Assembly: GCA_024400835.1 (NCBI GenBank)
Contig: JAKSMC010000013.1
Coordinates: 1 to 64,000 of the forward strand
Reading direction: 5' to 3'
DNA: 64,000 nt
Source: Bacteroidales bacterium
GTDB lineage: Bacteria; Bacteroidota; Bacteroidia; Bacteroidales; WCHB1-69
Part shown: positions 43,767 to 51,244 of the stretch, piece after piece
Position numbering within the stretch: position 1 is the first letter of the stretch
How the letters are laid out: every line of letters starts with the position of its first letter
Position numbers and translations under genes: made by a program
The notes under the pieces: model-generated
Databases searched by the model: none
What the model was told of the DNA's origin: nothing
What the model saw: only the letters and a program-made list of their open reading frames with translations

Positions 43767-43858
43767 GGCATACTGCTCTACGCGATGTGGGCAAGTGCGC
43801 GCTTTGCGCTGTAAATACTTGATACAACTATAAATAATAACTTATAAAATTTCGTAAT
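43767..43858 (+). other. ilvE 5' leader RNA with GC-rich hairpin
   Basis: The segment after the leader peptide contains a GC-rich island (about 43780-43812) in an AT-rich background. Inside it GCGC/TTT/GCGC forms a short tight stem, and flanking CGCGA and TGCGCG segments could pair alternatively. The last 40 bases before the ilvE start are AT-rich and unstructured. Confidence 0.4.
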
Positions 43859-44881
43859 ATGAAAAACATTGATTGGAAAAGCTTGTCATTCGGCTACGTA
43901 AAGACCGACTACAATGTACGCTGCTATTTCAGAAACGGCGAATGGGGCAAAGTTGAAGTTACTTCTGACGAATACATCCCTATGCACATGGCTGCATCCT
44001 GCCTTCATTATGGTCAGGAAGCTTTCGAAGGTATGAAAGCCTTTAGAGGCAAAGACGGCAAAGTTCGTTTGTTCCGTTGGGAAGAAAACTGGAAACGTCT
44101 CAACAACTCTTGCGACGCTATCATGATGGCTCCTATTCCTCAAGAACTTTTCTTCGAATGTCTCGAAACCGTTATCAAACTGAACGCTGACTATATTCCT
44201 CCATTTGGAACAGAAGGTTCTCTCTATCTCCGTCCGCTCTTGATCGGTACTGGTGCTACTGTTGGTGTTAAGCCGGCTAACGAATACCTCTTCTTAGTAT
44301 TCGTAACTCCTGTTGGACCTTACTTCAAAGAAGGTTTCAAACCGACCGACATGCAGATTGCAAAAGATTATGACCGTGCTGCTCCGCTGGGTACTGGCCA
44401 CGTCAAAGTCGGTGGTAACTACGCTGCTTCCCTCCGCGCAGGCGAACGCGCTCACCACGAAGGCTTCAGCGCTTCTATCTTCGCTGACGCTAAAACCAAA
44501 ACTTACATCGACGAAGCTGGCCCCGCTAACTTCTTCGGTATCAAAGACGGCAAGTATGTCACTCCGGACTCCGGCTCCATCCTGCCTTCTATTACCAATA
44601 TGAGCTTGCGCCAAATCGCTGAAGACCTCGGCCTCGTTGTTGAAAGACGCCACGTCAGACTTGACGAAATCGGCACTTTCGAAGAAGCCGGCGCTTGCGG
44701 TACCGCTGCTGTCATCTCCCCGATCCGCATGATCCAAGACCGTGAAACAGGTGAAGAATATGTCATCGCTAAAGACGGCAAACCTGGTCCTTGGAGCATC
44801 AAGATGCGCGAAATGCTGATGGGCATCCAATACGGCGAAATCGAAGATAAGCACAATTGGTGTACTATCGTTGAATGCTAA
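43859..44881 (+). CDS. ilvE: branched-chain amino acid aminotransferase
   Basis: IlvE interconverts leucine, isoleucine and valine with their keto acids, using PLP. The 340-residue protein is of the long fold-IV type. It shows LHYGQEAFEGMKAFRGKDG, SLYLRPLLIGTGATVGVKPA, GTGHVKVGGNYAASLRAGERA (with the PLP lysine), and GTAAVISPI. Codon usage is strongly biased towards GCT, GAA and AAC-type codons, indicating high expression. It has its own promoter, leader and terminator. Confidence 0.96.
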   Translation: MKNIDWKSLSFGYVKTDYNVRCYFRNGEWGKVEVTSDEYIPMHMAASCLHYGQEAFEGMKAFRGKDGKVRLFRWEENWKRLNNSCDAIMMAPIPQELFFECLETVIKLNADYIPPFGTEGSLYLRPLLIGTGATVGVKPANEYLFLVFVTPVGPYFKEGFKPTDMQIAKDYDRAAPLGTGHVKVGGNYAASLRAGERAHHEGFSASIFADAKTKTYIDEAGPANFFGIKDGKYVTPDSGSILPSITNMSLRQIAEDLGLVVERRHVRLDEIGTFEEAGACGTAAVISPIRMIQDRETGEEYVIAKDGKPGPWSIKMREMLMGIQYGEIEDKHNWCTIVEC

Positions 44882-44906
44882 TTTTAGAAATTCATACTAT
44901 ATATTT

Positions 44907-44937
44907 AGGGATGTGGCGACACATCCCTATTTTTTTT
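44907..44937 (+). terminator. ilvE terminator
   Basis: A perfect 9-bp stem, AGGGATGTG/CACATCCCT, with GCGA loop is followed by ATTTTTTTT. It lies 25 bases after the ilvE stop. Confidence 0.92.
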
Positions 44938-44944
44938 ATCTTTG
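44937..44944 (+). promoter_or_regulatory. -7 box of the gcvP promoter
   Basis: TATCTTTG begins at the last T of the ilvE terminator run, 49 bases before the gcvP start. No glycine riboswitch fold fits in this short leader. Confidence 0.6.
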
Positions 44945-44993
44945 CGGCCTCTGTTTGAAATTTAATTTTTTTAATAACTAATTTATAATCAAT

Positions 44994-47846
44994 ATGATAA
45001 TAAAAGATAACTTTGTCAGCAGACATAATGGTCCGAGCGAAGAGGAACAGCAGAAGATGCTGGCCACTATCGGTGTCAAATCTATGGACGAACTCATTGA
45101 GAAGACCGTTCCCAATGCTATCCGCCTGCCCAAGGCATTAGACCTTCCCGAAGGCCTGACCGAAGGCGAGTACCTGAATGTCATTCACGGTTTGATGGCT
45201 AAGAACAAAATCTACAAATCCTATATCGGTATGGGCCACTACAACACCTATACTCCGGCTGTGATTTTGAGAAACATCTTCGAAAATCCGGGTTGGTACA
45301 CCTCCTACACTCCGTATCAGGCTGAAATCTCACAAGGCCGTATCGAAGCCTTGTTGAACTATCAGACTATGATCAGCAGCCTGACCGCTATGCCGTTGGC
45401 TAATGCTTCTATGTTGGACGATGCTACCGCTGCCGGTGAAATGATGCTTATGTTCTTCCGCAGCCGTACTCGCGAACAACAGAAGAGCAACGTTTGCAAG
45501 TATTTCGTTTCCGAAGATGTCTTTGAACATTGTATCGGCGTTATGCAGACCAATGCCGCTCCGCAAGGTATCGAGCTCGTCATCGGCAATGCTGACGAAG
45601 TAGAACTCGACAACACCTTCTTCGGTGCTATGATTCAATATCCGAACCAACACGGTGAGGTTCACGATTTCCGCGCTTTCGTTGAAAAGGCTCATGCCCT
45701 CAACATCTTCGTGGGTGTCGCTACCGACCTCTTCGCTCTTACATTGCTCACTCCTCCGGGCGAATGGGGCGCAGACTGTGTGACAGGTTCCACCCAACGT
45801 TTCGGTATTCCTATGGGCTTTGGTTCTCCTGCCGCTGGCTTCTACGCTTGCCGCGAAGAGTTCTTGCGCCAGATGCCGGGCCGTATCATCGGTGTTACCG
45901 TTGACGCTCAAGGCAACCGCGCTGTCCGTATGGCTCTCCAAACTCGTGAACAACACATCAAACGCGAACGCGCAACTTCCAATATCTGTACCGCCAGCGC
46001 ACTGACCGCTATCATGGCCGGTTTCTACGGCATGTGGCACGGCGCTGAAGGTATCAAAAACAAAGCTGTTAAGATGAACGTCCTCGCCGGCGTCCTCGCT
46101 GACGAAGCTTCCAAATACGGTTACAAACCGACTACCGACTTCTTCGACACCGTTTGCATGGAAGTCCCTGCCGGCATCACCACCAAAGACGTACAGAAAG
46201 TTGCTCTTGAAAAGAAAGTAAACTTCCAGTACTGGTGCGACAGCTGCATGAGCATTTCCTTGGATGAAACCGTCACACACGACGACCTAAACTTCATCCT
46301 CGAAATCCTCGCTACGGCTGCCAACAAACCATTCACTCCGCACGTGTGCGACGGCAAATGTGGCGCAAAACTCCGCATCCCCGCTGCTTTGGCACGTACT
46401 TCTGCCTTCATGACGGAAAGCATTTTCAGCAAATATCATTCTGAAACTGAGATGATGCGCTATATGAAGATGCTCGAAGTGAAGGACCTCTCCCTCAACC
46501 GCGCTATGATTCCGCTGGGCTCCTGTACGATGAAGTTGAACGCTGCCGCCGAAATGCTCCCGCTGAGCTGGGCTGAAACCTGCAACGTTCACCCGTATGC
46601 TCCCGCTGACCAGGCTCAAGGTTTCATCGAGATGATCAACGAAGTTTGCGAATGGCTCTGCAAGATTACAGGCTTCAAGGCTATCTCTTTGCAACCGAAC
46701 TCCGGTGCTGCTGGTGAATATGCCGGTATGACCGTTATCCGCAACTACCACGTCAGCCGCGGCGAAGGCCACCGCAACATCTGCTTGATTCCTTCTTCTG
46801 CCCACGGCACCAACCCTGCATCTTCCGCCAAAGCCGGCAACAAGATTGTGGTGGTCAAGGCTACCGAGCACGGTGAAGTCGATATCGAAGACTTGCGTGC
46901 AAAGGCTGAACAATATCGCGACAACCTCTCCTGTTTGATGATCACCTATCCTTCCACACACGGTGTGTTCGAAGAGGGCATTCTCGAAATCATCAAGATC
47001 ATCCACGAAAACGGCGGTCTCGTCTATATGGATGGCGCTAACATGAATGCTCAGGTCGGCTTGACCTCTCCGGGCAATATGGGCGCAGACGTATGTCACC
47101 TCAACTTGCACAAGACCTTCGCAATGCCTCACGGCGGTGGCGGTCCTGGTGTTGGCCCGATCGGTGTATGCGAAAAGTTGGTAGACTTCCTGCCGAAACA
47201 CGCTATGGTTACCGTCGGCGGTAGCAAGGGCAGCCAGGTGGCTTCCGCTCCTTACGGCAGCGCATACCTCCTCCCGATTACCTACGGTTACCTCAAGATG
47301 CTCGGCGGCACTGGCTTGAAACAAGTTACAGAACACGCCATTCTGAATGCCAACTATATGCGTGCAAGATTGGAAGGCCATTACAAGATTCTCTACACCG
47401 GTACCAACGGCATGTGTGCACACGAAATGATTCTCGACTGCAACGAATTCGACCGCAGCGCAGGCGTTCAAGTCGGTGACATTGCAAAACGTCTCATGGA
47501 CTATGGCTTCCACGCTCCTACAGTGGCATTCCCGGTTCACGGCACTTTGATGGTTGAACCGACCGAAAGCGAACCGTTGAGCGAACTCGACCGCTTCTGT
47601 GACGCTATGATTTCCATCCGTCAGGAAATCCGCGATATCGAAGAAGGCCGTGCTGACCGTGAGTGCAACGTCATCAAGAACGCTCCGCACACGATGAACG
47701 TGGTTTGCGCAGACGAATGGACCCGTCCTTACACCCGTCAGCAGGCTGCCTTCCCGATGGCACACACCGAGAAGTACTGGCCGACCGTCGGCAAGATTGA
47801 CGATGCCTTCGGCGACAGAAACCTTGTTTGCGTTGTAAAAGAATAA
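44994..47846 (+). CDS. gcvP: glycine dehydrogenase (decarboxylating), P protein
   Basis: GcvP decarboxylates glycine and passes the aminomethyl group to lipoyl-GcvH. The 950-residue protein is the single-chain form with both halves. The PLP lysine is at about residue 707 in LNLHKTFAMPHGGGGPGVGP. Other markers are MIPLGSCTMKLNAAAEM, QPNSGAAGEYAGM and IPSSAHGTNPASS. gcvT and gcvH are not in the window. Codon bias is strong, matching ilvE, so it should be highly expressed. A GTAGAGACG-type palindrome follows the stop. Confidence 0.97.
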   Translation: MIIKDNFVSRHNGPSEEEQQKMLATIGVKSMDELIEKTVPNAIRLPKALDLPEGLTEGEYLNVIHGLMAKNKIYKSYIGMGHYNTYTPAVILRNIFENPGWYTSYTPYQAEISQGRIEALLNYQTMISSLTAMPLANASMLDDATAAGEMMLMFFRSRTREQQKSNVCKYFVSEDVFEHCIGVMQTNAAPQGIELVIGNADEVELDNTFFGAMIQYPNQHGEVHDFRAFVEKAHALNIFVGVATDLFALTLLTPPGEWGADCVTGSTQRFGIPMGFGSPAAGFYACREEFLRQMPGRIIGVTVDAQGNRAVRMALQTREQHIKRERATSNICTASALTAIMAGFYGMWHGAEGIKNKAVKMNVLAGVLADEASKYGYKPTTDFFDTVCMEVPAGITTKDVQKVALEKKVNFQYWCDSCMSISLDETVTHDDLNFILEILATAANKPFTPHVCDGKCGAKLRIPAALARTSAFMTESIFSKYHSETEMMRYMKMLEVKDLSLNRAMIPLGSCTMKLNAAAEMLPLSWAETCNVHPYAPADQAQGFIEMINEVCEWLCKITGFKAISLQPNSGAAGEYAGMTVIRNYHVSRGEGHRNICLIPSSAHGTNPASSAKAGNKIVVVKATEHGEVDIEDLRAKAEQYRDNLSCLMITYPSTHGVFEEGILEIIKIIHENGGLVYMDGANMNAQVGLTSPGNMGADVCHLNLHKTFAMPHGGGGPGVGPIGVCEKLVDFLPKHAMVTVGGSKGSQVASAPYGSAYLLPITYGYLKMLGGTGLKQVTEHAILNANYMRARLEGHYKILYTGTNGMCAHEMILDCNEFDRSAGVQVGDIAKRLMDYGFHAPTVAFPVHGTLMVEPTESEPLSELDRFCDAMISIRQEIRDIEEGRADRECNVIKNAPHTMNVVCADEWTRPYTRQQAAFPMAHTEKYWPTVGKIDDAFGDRNLVCVVKE

Positions 47847-47868
47847 TCCTTTACATTAATATTCCCCG

Positions 47869-47895
47869 TAGAGACGTGCCACCGGCACGTCTCTA
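47869..47895. repeat. GTAGAGACG palindrome (copy 2)
   Basis: A perfect 12-bp stem, TAGAGACGTGCC/GGCACGTCTCTA, with loop ACC lies 22 bases after the gcvP stop. It shares the outer TAGAGACG/CGTCTCTA arms with the copy at 40871-40901 but differs inside. No T-run follows, so it may be a dispersed element more than a terminator. Confidence 0.9.
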
Positions 47896-47912
47896 TTAAA
47901 AATGAAACCGTT

Positions 47913-48308
47913 ATGTTCCAAAAATTAAAAGAAAAAAAACAGAAAGCCGTACGTTTCCTTTTTGGCTCCTTCACGGCTACCGCCTTGATGTTCACTTTTC
48001 AGGCTTGCTACGGCATGCCGGGCGAAACTCGCGATTTTGATGCCGCCATCTGTGGGCGGGTCACGTCGGCCCAGACGGGCGAGCCGATACAGGGTATCTC
48101 TGTGTGTGGCTCTAACTACGTCTCTGCCAAAACGGCTGCGGACGGCAGTTTTACCCTGCCGGTTTACTCGGGCTACAGTACCTATTCGTTGAGCTTCGTG
48201 GACGAAGACGGTGAACAGAACGGCCTTTTCGCAGATTTAGACACCATCGTGCCATCTTCAGCCCTGTCAAAGACTGTGGAAGTCCAATTGCACGAACGTG
48301 TCAAATAG
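47913..48308 (+). CDS. small lipoprotein with carboxypeptidase-regulatory-like domain
   Basis: The 131-residue protein has a basic N terminus, a hydrophobic helix and a lipobox around FTFQACYGMPG (Cys near residue 32). The mature part (ICGRVTSAQTGEPIQGISV, then AADGSFTLPVYSGYS) is a CarboxypepD_reg-like beta-sandwich. The CYGxPG segment and domain layout resemble lipoproteins of Bacteroidota that are paired with a dedicated radical SAM protein. No such partner is adjacent; rimO two genes on is a housekeeping radical SAM enzyme. Confidence 0.7.
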   Translation: MFQKLKEKKQKAVRFLFGSFTATALMFTFQACYGMPGETRDFDAAICGRVTSAQTGEPIQGISVCGSNYVSAKTAADGSFTLPVYSGYSTYSLSFVDEDGEQNGLFADLDTIVPSSALSKTVEVQLHERVK

Positions 48309-48347
48309 GGAAAATCTTATATTAATGGGTGGGTGTCAAAAAATTAC

Positions 48348-48355
48348 TATTTTTG
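48348..48355 (+). promoter_or_regulatory. -7 box of the small Cys-rich lipoprotein gene
   Basis: TATTTTTG lies 47 bases before the start at 48403. Confidence 0.55.
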
Positions 48356-48402
48356 CAGCCTCTTAGATAGAAATCTTTTATTAACCTAAAAAATTTAAAG
48401 AA

Positions 48403-48621
48403 ATGAAAAAAGTATTATGTGTATGCGCAGCTGCTTTAGTGCTCGCTTTCTTCTCCACTTCTTGCAATAAGAAATGCCAATGCACCACTTATGTAAATGG
48501 TGTTGAAACCCTTACAGCTGATCCTTTTGAAGTTGAATCTGGCAAGAAATGTAAAGATTATAACAGCGAAGTTACTATTCTTGGTGTCACTACCGAAGTT
48601 AAATGCCACGCTACTAACTAA
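48403..48621 (+). CDS. small Cys-rich lipoprotein
   Basis: I do not recognise this 72-residue protein. It has a lipoprotein signal (LVLAFFSTSCNKKCQC, lipid Cys at residue 21). The mature part is about 50 residues with four further cysteines: KKCQCTTY, KKCKDY and EVKCHATN. The cysteines could form two disulphides or bind metal. The gene is monocistronic, with its own -7 box and a strong terminator. Confidence 0.75.
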   Translation: MKKVLCVCAAALVLAFFSTSCNKKCQCTTYVNGVETLTADPFEVESGKKCKDYNSEVTILGVTTEVKCHATN

Positions 48622-48643
48622 TCTGTTTGCAGTTTAGAATTAC

Positions 48644-48671
48644 AAGGCCCCTCTTTGCAGGGGCTTTTTTG
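48644..48671 (+). terminator. terminator of the small lipoprotein gene
   Basis: A stem GCCCCT/AGGGGC, extended by weak A-T pairs, has loop CTTTGC and is followed by six or more T. Confidence 0.88.
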
Positions 48672-48717
48672 TTTTCAATTCGTTGGGTGGAATTGGCGGC
48701 TGATAGCCAAAGTTTAT

Positions 48718-48725
48718 TATCTTTG
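48718..48725 (+). promoter_or_regulatory. -7 box of the rimO-hydF operon
   Basis: TATCTTTG lies 23 bases before the chosen rimO start at 48748. Confidence 0.6.
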
Positions 48726-48747
48726 CACCCTCAAAATTCCTCCTGCT

Positions 48748-50022
48748 ATGACCATCAATATCATCACTTTAGGATGTTCGAAAAATATCGTTGACTCGGA
48801 AGTCATTGCTGCGCAGTTGCAGAAAAAAGGAAATCAAGTCGTTTTCGAAAGTACGGCCAAGACTGACGTTGTCATTTTAAACACCTGTAGTTTCATTGGA
48901 GATGCCCGTGAGGAATCTGTCAATGAGATTCTGGACCAACTGGAACGCAAAAAACGCCGCCAGGTCAAGAAGGTTTATGTGGTGGGATGCTTAGCCCAAC
49001 GCTGTAAAGACGAACTGACGGAGTCTCTGCCTGAGGTGGACGGCATTTTCACTTTTGCAGAACTCAACCAGTTGGTGGAGTCTGACGAGTTCCAGTTGTT
49101 AGGCACCTCCGAGCGACTTCTTTCCACGCCGAAACATTACGCCTACCTCAAGATTTCCGAGGGCTGTGACCACCAGTGCTCCTACTGTGCCATTCCGATT
49201 ATCCGTGACAAGCAGGTGTCGAAACCCATTCCGCTGTTGGTGGAAGAAGCCCAGAAGTTAGCCGACCAGGGCGTCAAGGAGATCATGCTGATTGCACAGG
49301 ACCTTACCTACTACGGCATCGACCTGACTGGGAAACGGGAACTGGCAGCCTTGATGGAGGCGCTTGCCCAGGTGAAAGGCATTGAGTGGTACCGTCTGCA
49401 TTATGCTTACCCACTGAACTTCCCGTTCGAGATTCTTGATGTGATGAAGAAGTATCCGCAGTTCTGCCATTATTTGGATATTCCTATCCAGCACATCAAT
49501 GATGAGATATTGAAGAGTATGCGACGTGGCGGCAGTGCACAATATATATATGATATGGTAGCACGTATTCGCGAAGCTATCCCCGACATCGCGTTGCGCA
49601 CCACGCTGATTTCCGGTTACCCCACGGAAACGCGCGAACAGCATAAGGAACTGGTCGAGTTTGTAAAACGCACCCGTTTCGAACGCCTCGGCGTCTTCAC
49701 CTATTCTCAGGAAGATGACACCCCAGCTTATGAGTTGGGCGACCCGATCAGAAATTCGGAAAAGAACAAACGCCAGAACGAAATCATGCGCCTGCAGGAA
49801 GAGATATCCTTGGAACTCAACGAGGCCAAGGTCGGCAAGACGTTCAAAGTCATCATTGATGTCGAAGAACAGGATTGCTATGTGGGTCGCACGGAATACG
49901 ACTCCCCGGACGTGGACAACTGTGTGCTGATTGCCAAGGACCAGCCGCTCACCATCGGCGAGTTCTATAATATTAAAATAGTAGAGGCTACCGCATACGA
50001 CCTGTATGGCGAGTTGGCGTAA
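48748..50022 (+). CDS. rimO: ribosomal protein S12 methylthiotransferase RimO
   Basis: RimO adds a methylthio group to an Asp of ribosomal protein S12 using SAM and two 4Fe-4S clusters. The 424-residue protein has an N-terminal UPF0004 domain with TLGCSKNIVDSE and NTCSFIGDAREE. The radical SAM CxxxCxxC reads ISEGCDHQCSYCAIPIIR, and a C-terminal TRAM domain follows (VGKTFKVIIDVEEQDCYVGR in part). I start at the ATG at 48748, just after the -7 box. It is followed by hydF after 18 bases. Confidence 0.96.
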   Translation: MTINIITLGCSKNIVDSEVIAAQLQKKGNQVVFESTAKTDVVILNTCSFIGDAREESVNEILDQLERKKRRQVKKVYVVGCLAQRCKDELTESLPEVDGIFTFAELNQLVESDEFQLLGTSERLLSTPKHYAYLKISEGCDHQCSYCAIPIIRDKQVSKPIPLLVEEAQKLADQGVKEIMLIAQDLTYYGIDLTGKRELAALMEALAQVKGIEWYRLHYAYPLNFPFEILDVMKKYPQFCHYLDIPIQHINDEILKSMRRGGSAQYIYDMVARIREAIPDIALRTTLISGYPTETREQHKELVEFVKRTRFERLGVFTYSQEDDTPAYELGDPIRNSEKNKRQNEIMRLQEEISLELNEAKVGKTFKVIIDVEEQDCYVGRTEYDSPDVDNCVLIAKDQPLTIGEFYNIKIVEATAYDLYGELA

Positions 50023-50040
50023 ATCCTTTATCGCATAAAA

Positions 50041-51210
50041 ATGAAGGGAAGAGAAAGCAAACCGCATATTGGAATTTTCGGTCGTCGCAACAACGGCAAA
50101 AGTTCTTTGATTAATGCCATCACAGGACAGGAGACGGCCATTGTAGATGCCACGGCCGGTACCACTACCGACCCGGTGAAGAAGTCCATTGAGATTTTCG
50201 GCATAGGCCCGGCTGTCGTCATCGATACTGCCGGCATTGACGACGAGGGCGCTATCGGCCAGAAACGTATTCAAAAGTCGTTGGATGTGCTGAAGACGAT
50301 AGATTTTGCCATACTCGTCATAACCGCTCACGAATTTGAAGAGCCTGAGCAGATGCTCGCCGACCAGTTCAAAGCGTATGAGATTCCCTATATAGTCGTC
50401 AACAACAAGTCTGACTTGGCGGGCCGACAGGAGGTCACTGATACGCAGTTCCTCGAGGTCAGCGCCAAGACAGGGCAGGGCGTCCCGGAGATGTTGGCCG
50501 AGTTGGTGCGCAAGATGCCGCCTTCTGCCTACATTTCCCATTCGCTATTGGGTGATATTATCGGGGAAGACGATACGGTGCTGCTGGTCACTCCGATAGA
50601 TACGGAGGCTCCCGAGGGCCGACTGATTCTGCCGCAGGTGCAGATGATTCGCGACATTTTGGACAACAATGCTGTGGCAGTGGTGCTCAAGGAGGACAAG
50701 GTCGCCGGCTGGCTACAGCGCAACCCCGCTCCGAAGCTGGTGGTTACAGACAGCCAGATGTTCGGCCGGGTGGCGCGCGACGTGCCCGAGAACATTCCGC
50801 TGACGGGATTCAGCGTGGTGCTGGCCCACCACAAAGGCGATTTCGAGCACTATATTGCCGGCACTCCCTATATCGACAAACTTCAGGACGGCGACCACGT
50901 CTTGATGCTGGAGTCCTGCACCCACCTCACTTCGTGTGAAGATATCGGACGCGGCAAACTGCCACGCTGGATACAGAAACATACGGGAAAAGAACTGCAC
51001 TTCGACTTTGTCTCGGGCCTCGACCAACTGCCCGATATCGAGAAATACGCTATGGTGATCCAATGCGGAGGCTGTATGATTACGCGCAAACAGATTCTTA
51101 ACCGATTGAAACCGGCCGTTGACCGCGGCATTCCGGTTTCCAACTATGGAATGGTCATCGCCTATATGAATGGTATTTTCGACCGAGCTGTAAAACCCTT
51201 CCTCCCCTAA
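50041..51210 (+). CDS. hydF: [FeFe]-hydrogenase maturation GTPase HydF
   Basis: HydF is the scaffold on which the 2Fe subcluster of the H-cluster is assembled, with HydE and HydG. The 389-residue protein has a GTPase domain (IGIFGRRNNGKSSLINAI, VDATAGTTTDPV, DTAGIDDEG) and a C-terminal cluster-binding region with LESCTHLTSCEDIGRGKLP and IQCGGCMITR. Its presence implies a [FeFe]-hydrogenase elsewhere in the genome. hydE, hydG and hydA are not in the window. It seems cotranscribed with rimO. Confidence 0.95.
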   Translation: MKGRESKPHIGIFGRRNNGKSSLINAITGQETAIVDATAGTTTDPVKKSIEIFGIGPAVVIDTAGIDDEGAIGQKRIQKSLDVLKTIDFAILVITAHEFEEPEQMLADQFKAYEIPYIVVNNKSDLAGRQEVTDTQFLEVSAKTGQGVPEMLAELVRKMPPSAYISHSLLGDIIGEDDTVLLVTPIDTEAPEGRLILPQVQMIRDILDNNAVAVVLKEDKVAGWLQRNPAPKLVVTDSQMFGRVARDVPENIPLTGFSVVLAHHKGDFEHYIAGTPYIDKLQDGDHVLMLESCTHLTSCEDIGRGKLPRWIQKHTGKELHFDFVSGLDQLPDIEKYAMVIQCGGCMITRKQILNRLKPAVDRGIPVSNYGMVIAYMNGIFDRAVKPFLP

Positions 51211-51244
51211 CCATCTCTTAACTCTTAACTCTTATCTCTTATCT
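51211..51244. repeat. short direct repeats between convergent genes
   Basis: Between the hydF and propeller-barrel gene stops is a tract of octamer-like copies (CTCTTAACTCTTAACTCTTAT, then TCTCTTATCTCT). It resembles spacers at 110-135 and 22580-22600. No hairpin terminator is evident. Confidence 0.7.

Noticed and set aside
44938..44993. glycine riboswitch before gcvP
   Set aside because: Transcription should start only about 40 bases before the gene, too short for the known tandem aptamers, and no conserved aptamer core is visible.
46287..47765. 492-codon open frame on the minus strand opposite gcvP
   Set aside because: It is antisense to strongly biased gcvP codons, has no domain and no start context. 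The gcvP protein is complete and conserved.
48748..50022. rimO as the radical SAM partner of the lipoprotein at 47913
   Set aside because: It is a standard RimO with UPF0004 and TRAM domains, has its own promoter, and a separate lipoprotein unit with a terminator lies between them.
49258..50541. 427-codon open frame on the minus strand across rimO and hydF
   Set aside because: It spans two well-supported genes on the other strand and resembles no protein family.
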